A stretch of DNA of 64,000 nucleotides from Cystobacter fuscus DSM 2262 (GTDB lineage: Bacteria > Myxococcota > Myxococcia > Myxococcales > Myxococcaceae), in assembly GCF_000335475.2 (NCBI RefSeq), contig NZ_ANAH02000010.1, forward strand, positions 124,001 through 188,000, in the 5' to 3' direction. Under the pieces are notes generated by a model. That model was not told the DNA's origin. It did not search any database and saw only the letters and a list, made by a program, of their open reading frames with translations. Shown one piece after another: positions 23,945 through 34,200 of this stretch. A program made the position numbers and the translations under genes. Each line of letters starts with the position of its first letter. The first letter of the stretch is position 1.

Positions 23945-24523
23945 CTATCCCTTCGCGCCGCGCTTCTTGGCGACGAGGTCCTTCCAGAGCCCCGAGTACT
24001 TCTTGCGGTACTTCGGGTCTTCTTCGGTTTCGATCAGCGCCAGGGCATGCTGTTTGAGCTGCTCGTCGTGCACCTGGTCGTAAATCTTCCGGAAGACTTC
24101 CAGGATGTCGTAGCGGATGAGGGTCCCGTTCTTCTCGGTGGCGCAGTCCCGGAAGCGCTGGCTCAGGCGGTCCACCACTTCTTTCTGGAGGGCCTGGCTG
24201 GCGGTCCCCACCCTCCAGAGCGATTGGAGGGAATGCCGCGCCGTGACGAACCGTTCATCCTTCGTCACGGCCATGAGCTGATCGAGATTCTTCAGCATCC
24301 GTTGCTGGGGATCGCTCTTGGCCAGACCGCTGAGCAACTGCGCCCCGATGGCCCGCTGGTGGTTGTCGCCCTCGCGCAGCAGCGTCAGCAGCTCATCCCA
24401 GACCTCGTAGGCCCACGCTACTGGCTGCTGGGTGAGCTCCAGGAGGTGCATGAAGGAGGCCGCGCGGGATTCGGCGTCCGTGCTGTGCAACTGGGTGAAG
24501 TGCCCGCGTGTGGTCTGGTCCAT
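23945..24523 (-). CDS. Helical hypothetical protein, possibly HEAT-like
   Basis: A 192-residue protein from the ATG at 24523 (MDQTTRGHFTQLHSTDAESR), convergent with the Imm52 gene. It is almost entirely helical with repeating amphipathic pairs (SFMHLLELTQQPVAWAYEVWDELLTLL, RAIGAQLLSGLAKSDPQQRMLKNLDQLMAVTKDERFVTARHSLQSLWRVG), the pattern of HEAT or armadillo repeats, and ends in a lysine-rich tail KKYSGLWKDLVAKKRGAKG. No catalytic motif. I do not recognise a named family. A scaffold role is plausible but unproven. Confidence 0.6.
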   Translation of the reverse strand: MDQTTRGHFTQLHSTDAESRAASFMHLLELTQQPVAWAYEVWDELLTLLREGDNHQRAIGAQLLSGLAKSDPQQRMLKNLDQLMAVTKDERFVTARHSLQSLWRVGTASQALQKEVVDRLSQRFRDCATEKNGTLIRYDILEVFRKIYDQVHDEQLKQHALALIETEEDPKYRKKYSGLWKDLVAKKRGAKG

Positions 24524-24767
24524 GGGCTGGAATCTTCCATGACCCGGCGCGCCGAGGGGTGTGAAATGGTCTGGACCTCTCCGGCGCCGCGCGGAGGTCA
24601 ATCGATTGCGTGCTCGGCCCTCGGGGCCATCGCCAGAAGCCGCGCACGAAGCCCTCTGTTGAAACACGGGGGGATATGGCGGAGGGTGTCGCCAGCCCTT
24701 GGCGAGCCACTCCGCTCATGACTTCCTCCCCGCGACTTCTTCCCTGACTCCCTCCGCCCCGTGCTCC

Positions 24768-27290
24768 ATGCCCCCGCTGTCCCCACCTGACTTCCAGCTC
24801 CTCTTCGAGCAGAGCCCGGGCCCCTACCTGGTGGCCATCCCGGACGCGGACTTCACCCTCGTGGCGGTGAGCGATGCCTACCTGCGTGCCACCTTGACGA
24901 CTCGCGAGGGTATCCTCGGCCGCCCCTTCTTCGAGGTGTTCCCCGACAACCCGGCGGATCCGAACGCCACCGGGGTGCGCAACCTGCGCGCCTCGCTCGA
25001 GCGGGCCATGGCCACTCGCGCGCCGGACACCATGGCCGTGCAGAAGTACGACATCCGGCGTCCCGAGGCCGAAGGCGGTGGTTTCGAGGAGCGCTACTGG
25101 AGTCCCATCAACACCCCCGTCCTCTCCCCCGAGAGCGAGGTGCTCTTCCTCCTCCACCGGGTGGAGGACGTGACGGACTTCGTGCGCCTGTCCCGCCGCC
25201 GCGAGGAAGAGAGCGAGCGCACGGCGGCCCTCCAGAATCGCAACCTGGAAATAGAGGCGGAATTGCTTCACCGGGGCCAGGAACTCCAGGCCGCCAACCA
25301 GCAACTGCGTGAGGCGGTGCGCGAGCGCGACGACTCCCTGGCCCTGACCGCCCAGGCCCGCGCGCACGCCGAGCGCCAGCGGGAGTGGCTCCATTCGCTG
25401 TTCATGCAGGCGCCCACCGCCATCGCCATCTTCCGGGGCCCCCGCTGCCTTATCGAGCTGGCCAATCCTTCGATGTGCTGCCTCTGGGGCCGCCGCCCCG
25501 AGCAGGTGCTGGGCAGGCCCTTGTTCGAGGCCCTGCCCGAAACCGCGGGCCAGGGATTCGAGGCGCTACTGGACGGGGTGCTCGCCACCGGAGTGCCCTA
25601 TGTCGGGACGGAGTTGCCCGCCAGGCTGGCGCGTCTGGAAGGCGGGGGCATCGAGGAGGCGTACTTCAACTTCGTCTACGAGCCCATGCGCGATGCCCAG
25701 GGCCAGGTGGATGCCGTCATCGCCGTTGCCTCGGACGTGACGGAGCTGGTGTGGGCACGCCGACGGAGGGATGCGCTCGCCGCCGAGAAGGTGCGCGTCG
25801 CCGAGGAACGGCTCCGCCTGGCGACGGAGGCCATGGAATTGGGCATCTGGGACATGGACCCCACTACGGGCGCGCTGGAGTGGGACGAGCGCTTGCGCGC
25901 CCTCTTCGGGCTGTCAGTGGGTGCTCCCGTGGACTACCCCACCTTCCTCTCGCGCGTGCATCCCGAGGACCGCCTCCAGGTGGAGCACCGCGTGGGGGAG
26001 AGCCTCGCGCCGGGCAGTCCGGGGACCTTCGCCATGGAGTTTCGCACCCGTCCCCTCGAGAACCAGGAGGAGCGGTGGGTGAGCGCTCAAGGCCGGGTCC
26101 ACCGCGATGCCTCGGGGCGGCCCATCCGCTTCCTGGGCACGGCCCTGGACATCACCGAGCGCAAGTGTGCCGCGCGGGAACTGGCGCGCAACGCGGCCAT
26201 CCTCGAGGCCATCATCCAGAGCATCCCGGATGCCCTGTACGTGGGAGATGCCACCGGCATCCGGCTGGCCAACACTCCGGCGCTGGAGATGCTGGGCTTT
26301 GAATCACTGGCGGAGCTGAATCAGCACGTCGCCACCCTGGGGGATCGACTCCAGAACCGCTCCGCCGAGGACGGCCACCGGCTCACGATGGAAGAGGAGC
26401 CCTTCATGCGGGCCATCCATGGGCAGCCGACCACTCAAGAAGTCATTGTCCGCCATCTGCTGACAGGCAAGGACATGGTGGTGCGCTGCGCCGCCGCCCC
26501 CGTTCGCATGGGGGAGGACATCGTGGGCGCGGTCGCCGTCAACACCGATGTCTCCGACCGCAAGCGCGCCGAGACGGAGTTGCGGCAGGCGGCGGAATTC
26601 CGCGAGCGCTTCATCGGCATCGTCTCCCATGACTTGCGCAATCCGCTCAACGCCATCCTCCTGTCCGTCAACGCGATGATGCGCTCGGATCGCGAGGTCC
26701 AGCACCACGTGAAAGCCGTGCGCCGAATCGCCAACAGCGCCGAGCGCATGGGGCGGATGATTGGCGACCTGCTCGACTTCACCCGCGGACGGTTGGGCGG
26801 CGGTATTCCCATCAACCCCCGCCCGGCCAATCTCCTCGCCATCTGCCGGCAGGTGGTGGAGGAACTCGAGGTCGGCAACCCCCAGCGGCAGCTCCGGCTG
26901 AGCATGGCGGGAAACTTCCAGGGCGAGTGGGACCCGGACCGGCTCGCGCAGCTCCTGGGCAACCTCGGCAAGAACGCGCTGGACTACAGCCCCGAGGGAC
27001 TTCCCGTGGACTTCGTGCTGCGCGACGGGGGGGAGACCGTGTGCGTGGAGGTTCGCAACGGGGGCGCGCCCATCCCTCCGGACCTGCTCCCGCTCATCTT
27101 CGAGCCCTTCCGGCGGGCCACGGACGGCGGACATCCGACGTCCGGCCTGGGTCTGGGCCTCTTCATCGTTCAGCAGATCGCCCGCTCCCACGAGGGCCTC
27201 GTCGAGGTGCGCTCCACCGAGGCGGAGGGGACCACGTTCACCGTGTTGCTGCCGCGCTACGCCGCGAAAGGTGTCAGAGGATTCGTCTAG
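24768..27290 (+). CDS. Multi-PAS sensor histidine kinase
   Basis: An 840-residue protein if started at the ATG at 24768 (MPPLSPPDFQLLFEQSPGPYLV); no strong ribosome-binding site is seen. Order: PAS (~8-135), coiled coil rich in Glu/Arg (~137-205), PAS (~210-335), a helical linker, PAS with PAC (~350-470), PAS (~475-605), HisKA with ERFIGIVSHDLRNPLNAIL (phospho-acceptor H621), and HATPase_c with N-box LLGNLGKNALDYS, G1 VEVRNGGAPIPPDLL, F-box IFEPFRR and G2 GLGLGLFIVQQI. No transmembrane segment, so it is a cytoplasmic sensor of unknown cue. No response regulator gene is adjacent, as is common in myxobacteria. Confidence 0.9.
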   Translation: MPPLSPPDFQLLFEQSPGPYLVAIPDADFTLVAVSDAYLRATLTTREGILGRPFFEVFPDNPADPNATGVRNLRASLERAMATRAPDTMAVQKYDIRRPEAEGGGFEERYWSPINTPVLSPESEVLFLLHRVEDVTDFVRLSRRREEESERTAALQNRNLEIEAELLHRGQELQAANQQLREAVRERDDSLALTAQARAHAERQREWLHSLFMQAPTAIAIFRGPRCLIELANPSMCCLWGRRPEQVLGRPLFEALPETAGQGFEALLDGVLATGVPYVGTELPARLARLEGGGIEEAYFNFVYEPMRDAQGQVDAVIAVASDVTELVWARRRRDALAAEKVRVAEERLRLATEAMELGIWDMDPTTGALEWDERLRALFGLSVGAPVDYPTFLSRVHPEDRLQVEHRVGESLAPGSPGTFAMEFRTRPLENQEERWVSAQGRVHRDASGRPIRFLGTALDITERKCAARELARNAAILEAIIQSIPDALYVGDATGIRLANTPALEMLGFESLAELNQHVATLGDRLQNRSAEDGHRLTMEEEPFMRAIHGQPTTQEVIVRHLLTGKDMVVRCAAAPVRMGEDIVGAVAVNTDVSDRKRAETELRQAAEFRERFIGIVSHDLRNPLNAILLSVNAMMRSDREVQHHVKAVRRIANSAERMGRMIGDLLDFTRGRLGGGIPINPRPANLLAICRQVVEELEVGNPQRQLRLSMAGNFQGEWDPDRLAQLLGNLGKNALDYSPEGLPVDFVLRDGGETVCVEVRNGGAPIPPDLLPLIFEPFRRATDGGHPTSGLGLGLFIVQQIARSHEGLVEVRSTEAEGTTFTVLLPRYAAKGVRGFV

Positions 27291-27351
27291 CGCGAGCAGC
27301 AGGCGCCAACCCGACTCCCCTGACACCTGGACTGACACCCGGACGGGCGGC

Positions 27352-29523
27352 CTACCTGGCGGCCTTCTTCCTCACGATGAGCGAGGCGGCCTTGTCGTTC
27401 CAGCCCGCGCCCACCAGACAGCTGTTGGTGCCGGTGGTGAGGGAGGTCTGATCGAACCGGCCACCGTCGTACAGCACCGCTTCGTACCCGTCGGCCACCT
27501 GAAGGGAGGAGATGACATCCGGGCTGAACCCCAGGGTCCTCAGGGTGTCTTCATCGTAGCTGCCCACGGGGAGGTTGATGCCCGGGCTGGTGAAGTTGCA
27601 GTCATTGTGGACCACGACGGTGGGCGCAACCGGTTCGACGACCAGCGAGTTGGCACGGTCATTCCACCCCGCGGCGACGAGGCAGCTGTCATCCGCGGTC
27701 TTGACGATCGAGGCGCCCGTGAAGTCGGCATTCTCGTAGAAGGTCACCTTGTAGCCGGGCTGCACCCGCACCGAGGAGATGTCCTTGCCCGCGATTCCGC
27801 GGAACTGGAGGTCGCTCAGCTTGTAGCGGCCCACCCAGAGGCCCGCCCTCCAGTCTCCCGTGTAGTTGCAGTCCCTGAAGATCGCGACCGGATCCCTCGG
27901 CTTGATCGTTCCCCCGCGGGTGTTCCCCATCCGGGCGAAAGCGCGGGCGGCGGAGGCCTGGTACAGCAGGACGGGGTTGCCGGGCTGCCCCACGCTGTTC
28001 CACCACTCGGGGTACCTGCCGTTCGCGTCCTTGCCATTGTCACGCACGAACTGGAGGTAGCCCGCGACGATGTTCAACCAGTTGATGTCGCCATCCGTCT
28101 CGTAGAGGTCCACATAGGCATTGGTCATGTCGTGACCCCCCCATTGCCCGGTTTCCCTCAGCGCGCGGGTCTGCCAGTCGATGTACGTCGACTCCATGGC
28201 GTAGGCCATGTGGCGCGCGTCATCCAGGTAGGTGTAGTTGCCCGTGATCTTGAACAACAGCAGGGCCGTCTGGGCCACCACGGCGTTCTCATACCCTCGG
28301 TAGCCAGGGCCGTAGCCGAAGCGATTGGCCTTCACCCAGTTGTACAGCCGCAAGCCGTCGGTCAGGTACTGCTGGGTTCCGGTGGCCCGGTAGATCATGA
28401 GGTTGGCCGCCATGGTCGGAGCCGTGGCGCACAGGCAATGGCCGCCGGTGTCCCCCTCATGCCAACGAATGCCGCCGTTCGGGTTGCTGGTCGGGGTGTT
28501 CTCCCCACTCATGCTGAACGCCAGGACCTCCTTGGCCCTGTTCAGATAGGTGGCGTTGTTGGTCTTCTGGTACAGCTCCATCAAGCCCTTGGCCACCCAG
28601 GCGTTGTCGTCGTAGTACCGATCACCGCATCCATAGGCCACGGCGTTGTACGCCCAGCGGTTCTTCGTGTAGCACCAGTAGGCCTGGTGCATTTCGTTGG
28701 CGAAGGCCTCGGCCTGCTGGATTCTACCGCCCGCGATCAAGGCGTGAAGCTGGGTGCCCGCGTCCCAATTGAAGGCCGTCGCCTGGCGATCCGTGCCCTC
28801 GTAGTAGAGGTTGCTGCCGGGCTTCCTGAAGTCCTGCTCGATCTTGTTGAGGGTTTCGTCTCCCCAGGCCTTGAAGTCACTGCTGGCCTGGCTGATGGCC
28901 TTCCAGCTCGAGTCCTCGTTGAAGCTGACCGCCGTATCGCTGGGCAGCGAACCGCCCCGCTGCGCGAGCCACACTTCCGCGTTGGCGTGGCGCATGTAGC
29001 GGCCGGGGAAGTTGAACGACTCCAGGCTGACGCCTTGCCCCGACAAGCCAGGGCGCGTGCACCACGTGGCATCCTCGTCGAACACGCGGGTGTTGTCGCG
29101 GCTGTCGAGGCGAATCCGTGAGTTGGCGTGCCGCAGGTACTTGCCCGGGTAGTTCTGCGACTCCAGCGAATAGCAATCCTTGTCGGCCAGACCGGCCACG
29201 ACGCGGAAGCTCGAGTCCGCTTTCTCGGTCGCCGAAGTTCCGATGACGTCCGTGCGCGCCAGGCTGTCATAATGACGCAGGACGCGGTTGGTATAGTTCG
29301 GCGTCGTGACGCCAAAGCTGTAGTAGACGTTCAGCCGCAGCGGTACCCAGGACAGGACGGTGTTGACCGGTTGCGCAGCAGCACTGACAACGGCGGCTTG
29401 GACCGTGGCGGCCTCGGTGTCGTGGTTCGCTGGGTCCGCGTTGTCTGTATCGCGTGCACCGCCGCAGCCCACCATCACGGTGGATGCCAGCAGCGTCGTG
29501 AGTCGCAGCTTTGCTCCCCTCAT
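27352..29523 (-). CDS. Secreted GH76 endo-mannanase-like lipoprotein with AbfB and crystallin-like domains
   Basis: A 723-residue protein from the ATG at 29523. A lipoprotein signal (LRLTTLLASTVMVGC, Cys at residue 20) is followed by an AbfB/CBM42-like beta-trefoil (~60-205; SLESQNYPGKYLRHANSRIRL and SLESFNFPGRYMRHANAEVWL repeats). A GH76 catalytic domain (~215-545) follows, with RYYDDNAWVAKGLMELY carrying the family Asp pair, GGIRWHEGD and CATAPTMAANLMIYRAT. Two beta/gamma-crystallin-like modules close the chain (~560-720; FRDCNYTGDWRAGLWVGRY, FYENADFTG). GH76 enzymes cut alpha-1,6-mannan, so this may be a predatory or fungal-wall hydrolase. Its own AT-rich promoter precedes it. Confidence 0.88.
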   Translation of the reverse strand: MRGAKLRLTTLLASTVMVGCGGARDTDNADPANHDTEAATVQAAVVSAAAQPVNTVLSWVPLRLNVYYSFGVTTPNYTNRVLRHYDSLARTDVIGTSATEKADSSFRVVAGLADKDCYSLESQNYPGKYLRHANSRIRLDSRDNTRVFDEDATWCTRPGLSGQGVSLESFNFPGRYMRHANAEVWLAQRGGSLPSDTAVSFNEDSSWKAISQASSDFKAWGDETLNKIEQDFRKPGSNLYYEGTDRQATAFNWDAGTQLHALIAGGRIQQAEAFANEMHQAYWCYTKNRWAYNAVAYGCGDRYYDDNAWVAKGLMELYQKTNNATYLNRAKEVLAFSMSGENTPTSNPNGGIRWHEGDTGGHCLCATAPTMAANLMIYRATGTQQYLTDGLRLYNWVKANRFGYGPGYRGYENAVVAQTALLLFKITGNYTYLDDARHMAYAMESTYIDWQTRALRETGQWGGHDMTNAYVDLYETDGDINWLNIVAGYLQFVRDNGKDANGRYPEWWNSVGQPGNPVLLYQASAARAFARMGNTRGGTIKPRDPVAIFRDCNYTGDWRAGLWVGRYKLSDLQFRGIAGKDISSVRVQPGYKVTFYENADFTGASIVKTADDSCLVAAGWNDRANSLVVEPVAPTVVVHNDCNFTSPGINLPVGSYDEDTLRTLGFSPDVISSLQVADGYEAVLYDGGRFDQTSLTTGTNSCLVGAGWNDKAASLIVRKKAAR

Positions 29524-29565
29524 TCTTTTCCCCTCATGCAGGTTCCTGCCGATGATGGGGAAACT

Positions 29566-29593
29566 TGTATAGTCGATTAGTTCTTGAAATCAA
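29566..29593 (-). promoter_or_regulatory. Candidate promoter of the GH76 gene
   Basis: On the minus strand TTGATT (29588-29593) and TATACA (29566-29571) are 16 nt apart, in a markedly AT-rich stretch about 43 nt upstream of the GH76 ATG. A CTTGA-AA-TCAAG inverted repeat overlaps the -35 side and could be an operator. Confidence 0.5.
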
Positions 29594-29800
29594 GTAAAAC
29601 GAGAAGATACTGGGGATGGCTGCCATGGCTGGATTGGGCGGACTGTTGGTCAGCGGACTCCGCTACGGGGAAGTCGGTTCGGGGGAGCCGTCATCGCCTC
29701 CAATCCAGGCAGGCGGTCGTTCGGGAGCCGACGACCTGGGCCAGGCCTGCTTCCACTCAGGGCCCTCCTCCAGGTGTCCTGGCGCATGAGGGGGCGCACC

Positions 29801-31057
29801 ATGGAGCATTTCAAGATTCTGTCGCTGGATGGAGGAGGCACCTGGGCACTCATCGAGGTTCGGGCGCTCATCGAGCTCTTCGGTCCCGAGACGCGCGGCC
29901 ACGAGGTGCTTCGCAGGTTCCAGCTCGTCGTGGCCAACTCGGGAGGGAGCATCGTCGCCGCGGGCCTGGCGGCGGACTTCACCCTGGGGCAACTGCTGCA
30001 GCTCTTCCGCGACGAGGCGAAGCGCCGGAGCATCTTCGTCGAGCGGCCGTGGTACCAGCGCATGCTGGCGGCCATTCCCGCGCTCCAGGACCTGGAGGCG
30101 CGCTACGCGGCACGCAAGAAGCTGGAGGGGCTCGAGCGGGCCTTCTCGGAGTCGAAGCAGGAGGGCTTCGCCCGGCTGACGATGGAGGAGTGGAAGGCCC
30201 GTGCCGGTCAGGGCCTGGCGGACATCGTCATCACCGCGTTCGACTATGACCGCCGGCGTGCCATCTTCTTCCGGACCCGATCGGGGAGCCCGGCGGCCTC
30301 GCGCTCGCCCGCGAGGAATCCCACCTTCGCCCAGGCGGTGCATGCCTCGAGCAACGCGCCCATTACCTTCTTCGACGAGCCCGCCACCTTCCTGGATCGG
30401 CGTTTCTGGGACGGGGCGATGGGCGGCTACAACAACCCCACGATGGCCGGGGTGGTGGAGGCCTTGAGCCACGTGGGAGATGGCGCGGCGCGAGTGGAGC
30501 CCTCCGCCATTCGCGTGCTCAGTCTGGGCACGGGCATGGTGCTGTCCCTTCCTCCCGATGCCACCGGAGAGGTGGAGGACAAGCGGTTGTTGCACGTCCC
30601 CGAGGAGCCGGGCCTCGCCAGTGACATCCGCAAGGCGGCGCTCTGCATCGTCGATGACCCGCCCGATTCCGCCAGCTTCGTCGCGCACGTCACGCTGGGC
30701 CACCGGCTGCCCCGGGACGAGCGCGACGTCGTCCAGGATGGGCCGGTCATCCGGCTGAGCCCCGTCCTGCGTCCCGTCAAACGCAACGGCCGCTGGATGT
30801 ACCCGGAGAAGATCGACCCCGGCTTCTACCAGCGGGTCTCGGAGCTCGGCATGGACGCCGTGATGAAGGAGCACGTGCTGCTCATCGACTCCCTCTGCGA
30901 CGCGTGGATCCAGGGCCGGATTCCCAACCAGTCCTTGCGCGCCAACCAGGACCTCGAGCCGGAGGTGGGCCACGCACGCTTCAGCGACGCACTCACGCAG
31001 CTGCGGACATGGCTCGACGGCGAACTCCATCCGCCTTCCGTGGCGGCGGCACGGTGA
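29801..31057 (+). CDS. Patatin-like phospholipase
   Basis: A 418-residue protein from the ATG at 29801. The N-terminus MEHFKILSLDGGGTWALIEVRAL provides the oxyanion-hole DGGG. The nucleophile elbow is VVANSGGSIVAAGLA with S47 (AxSxG instead of the usual GxSxG), and the catalytic Asp is D204 in RFWDGAMGGYNNP, the patatin DGA/G motif. The length and the N-P after the catalytic motif resemble the CapV-like and CBASS-associated patatins, but no cyclic-oligonucleotide synthase gene is next to it, so a housekeeping or secreted-lipase role is equally likely. No signal peptide. It is divergent from the GH76 gene and upstream of the giant kinase by 183 nt. Confidence 0.8.
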   Translation: MEHFKILSLDGGGTWALIEVRALIELFGPETRGHEVLRRFQLVVANSGGSIVAAGLAADFTLGQLLQLFRDEAKRRSIFVERPWYQRMLAAIPALQDLEARYAARKKLEGLERAFSESKQEGFARLTMEEWKARAGQGLADIVITAFDYDRRRAIFFRTRSGSPAASRSPARNPTFAQAVHASSNAPITFFDEPATFLDRRFWDGAMGGYNNPTMAGVVEALSHVGDGAARVEPSAIRVLSLGTGMVLSLPPDATGEVEDKRLLHVPEEPGLASDIRKAALCIVDDPPDSASFVAHVTLGHRLPRDERDVVQDGPVIRLSPVLRPVKRNGRWMYPEKIDPGFYQRVSELGMDAVMKEHVLLIDSLCDAWIQGRIPNQSLRANQDLEPEVGHARFSDALTQLRTWLDGELHPPSVAAAR

Positions 31058-31240
31058 CGTCGCCGGGCGCCCCCCGTCGACGCTCGAGTGGACGGTTCGG
31101 GTGCTACGCCGAGTGCGGATGGGGACCTGTCGAGGGGGGGAAGAGGCCGAGGGAGGCCGTGGTCAGGGGCGTGGCACTTGCCTGCTCGGAGGCTTCTGGC
31201 ACTTCAAGGAAGCGCACCCGAGGCGCTAGGCTCCGCCTGG

Positions 31241-34200
31241 ATGCTGAATATTCCTGGCTACTCCCTGCTCGGGGCGTTCAAGACCACGGGCACGAGCCTG
31301 CTGTTTCGCGCGGTGCGTGGTGCCGATGGTCTGCGGCTCATCCTCAAGACGCCGCGGGTTTCAGCTCCCGGCCCTCGTGAGCGCGAGAACTACCTGCGCG
31401 AGTTCGGCATCCTGCGGCGGCTCCAGGACGCGCGCGGCGTCATCCGGGCCCACGCGTGTGAGCAGCTCCAGGGCCGGCCGGTGCTCCTGCTGGAAGACGT
31501 GGACGGCACGCCCCTGTCCGAGTCCACCGGCGAGCCGCTCGAGGTGACCCGGGCCGTGGAGCTGGCCATCGCCCTGGCCTCGACGGTCGCGGAGCTGCAT
31601 CGCCGCGGCATCGTCCACAAGGACATCAAGCCCTCCAACATCATCCTCACGCCCTCGGGCGAGACGCGCCTGCTCGACTTCGGCATCGCCAGCCTCCAGC
31701 TCGTCGAGCATGTGGACATGACGCAAGCCTCCCTGGTCGAAGGCACGCTGGCCTACATGTCCCCGGAGCAGACCGGGCGCATGAACCGCTCGGTGGACTA
31801 CCGCACGGACCTCTACTCCCTGGGTATCACCCTCTACGAGCTGCTGGCGGGCGAGCGCCCCTTCCAGGGTCGCGACGCGCTCGAGTGGTTCCACGCCCAC
31901 ATGGCGCAGGCCCCGCGGCCCCTGTCGGAGCGGGTGCGGGGGCTGCCGCCCGTGCTGTCCGCCATCGTGATGAAGCTGTTGGCCAAGGTCGCCGAGGAGC
32001 GCTACCAGAGCGCCGAGGGCCTCAAGGCCGATCTCGAGCGTTGCCGGGAGGGGCTGAGCCGGGGGGTGCTCGAGGACTTCGTGCCAGGCCGGCACGACTA
32101 CCCCAGCCGCTTCCAGCTCCCCCAGCGGCTCTATGGGCGCGACAGCCACGCGAAGGTCCTGCTCCAGGCCTTCGAGCGCGTCGCCGAGCGTGGCCGCCCG
32201 GAGCTCGTCCTGGTCAGCGGCTACTCGGGGATCGGCAAGTCCTCGGTGGTCAACGAGCTGCACAAGCCCGTGGTGCGGCAGCGCTCCTTCCTGCTCAGCG
32301 GCAAGTTCGACCAGTTCCAGCAGGACATCCCCTACGCCACCGTGGCCAAGGCCCTTCAGGAGTTGGTGCGGCAACTGCTCGGCGGCACCGATGAGGAGCT
32401 GGCGCGGTGGCGTCAGGGCCTGAGCGAGGCGTGGGAGGGCCAGGGCCAGGTCCTGGTGGATCTCGTCCCCCAGCTCGAGCTCGTCGCGGGCAGACAGCCC
32501 CCCGTCCAGGAGCTGCCGCCTTCCCAGCTCCAGCAGCGCTTCCATCGGGTGCTCTGCCGGTTCCTCGGCGTCTTCGCCCCGCTGGGGCACCCGCTGGTGA
32601 TCTTCATGGATGATCTCCAGTGGGCGGATCTGGCCAGCTTCCAACTGCTGCTGCATCTGCTGACCCACCCGGAGACACCGCCGCTCCTGCTGATCGCCGC
32701 CTATCGCGACAACGAGGTCCATTCCGCCCACCCGCTGACGCAGACGCTGGAGCAGCTGCGCCAGGCGGGCGCGCGGATGTCCCACGTCCAGCTCGAGCCG
32801 CTGAGCCTCGAGGATGTCCAGCAGCTCGTCCTGGACACGCTGCCCGGCGCGAGCGCGGAGCTCGTCGGGCCGCTGGCGGCGCTGGCCCGTGAGAAGACCG
32901 GAGGCAACCCCTTCTTCCTCCTGCGCTTCCTGCAGACGCTCCACCAGGACGGGCTGCTGGTGCGCACGCCCGAGGGCCCCTGGCGCTGGGATGAGCAGGG
33001 CGCCCGGCAGAAGGGCTACTCCGACAACGTCGTCGACTTCATGGTGGCCAAGCTGCGCCAGTTCCCCCCCCGGACGCAGCACCTGCTGCGGCTGGCGGCC
33101 TGCGTGGGAAACACCTTCTCGCTGAGCACCCTGCTGCTCATCTCGGGAATGGAGGAGCCGGACGAGGTGGAACAGGGCCTCGAGCTGGCGCTCCAGGAGG
33201 GGGTGCTGGCCACCACCGGCCCGGAGCAGTACCGCTTCCTCCACGACCGCATCCACCAGGCGGCCCACACCCTCATCCCCGAGGCGCAGCGCAAGGCCGT
33301 CCACCTGCGCGTGGGCCGCCTGCTGCTGGCGAGTCTGTCGCCGGAGGAGGTGCGCAAGAACCTCTTCGAGGTGGTGGGGCAGCTCAATACCGGCGCGGAG
33401 CTGCTCACCGAGCCCGAGGAGCGCCACCGCGTCGCGCGCCTGAACGCCGAGGCCGGCGCGAGGGCCAAGGCGTCGACGGCCTACCGCTCGGCCATCACCT
33501 ATCTGGCGATGGCCTTCCAGCTCCTCCCCGGAGACCCCTGGGAGGTGGATCACGCGCTGGCCTTCAAGCTCCGGTTGGACCTGGCGAGCTGCGAGTTCAT
33601 GAGCGGCAACGCCGCCCACGCGCGCCGCATGGTGGAGGAGCTCCGCGGCCGCCCGCGCACTCCGGCGGAGATGGCCGCGCTCTACCGGCTCAAGTGCGAC
33701 CTGCACGTGGCCGCCGGCGAGAACCAGGTGGCTGTCGACAGCCTCCTGGAGGGTCTGGCGATGATGGGGATGCCGCTCTCACCGCACCCCTCCTGGGAGG
33801 AGGTGGTGGCCGCCCAGCAGGAGGTGGGCGCCCTGCTGGGAGACAGGTCCATCGCCAGCCTCGTCGAGCTGCCCCGCCTGAGCGATCCGGTGAAGGAGGC
33901 GACGATGAGCCTCCTGGTGGCCCTCAACACGTCGGCGCTCAATACGGACCGGCACCTGTACCTGCTCCACCTCTGCAAGCTGGTCTGCTTCAGCATCCGG
34001 CACGGCAACACGCCGGCCTCCGTCCACGGGTACTCCACGTATGGGATGGTGCTGGGGTTGGCCTTCAATCGCTACCAGGAGAGCCTGGCGTTTGGTCAGC
34101 TCGCGTGCGCGCTCGCCGAGCGCTACGACGTGGCCGCGCTCCGGGGCAGGGCGCTCTTCGGCATGGGGATGCTCAGCCACTGGCTCCAGCCCATCCCCGA

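Noticed and set aside
29801-31057. The patatin as part of a CBASS system
   Set aside because: No CD-NTase, E1/E2 or JAB gene is adjacent, and the next gene is an unrelated hybrid kinase.
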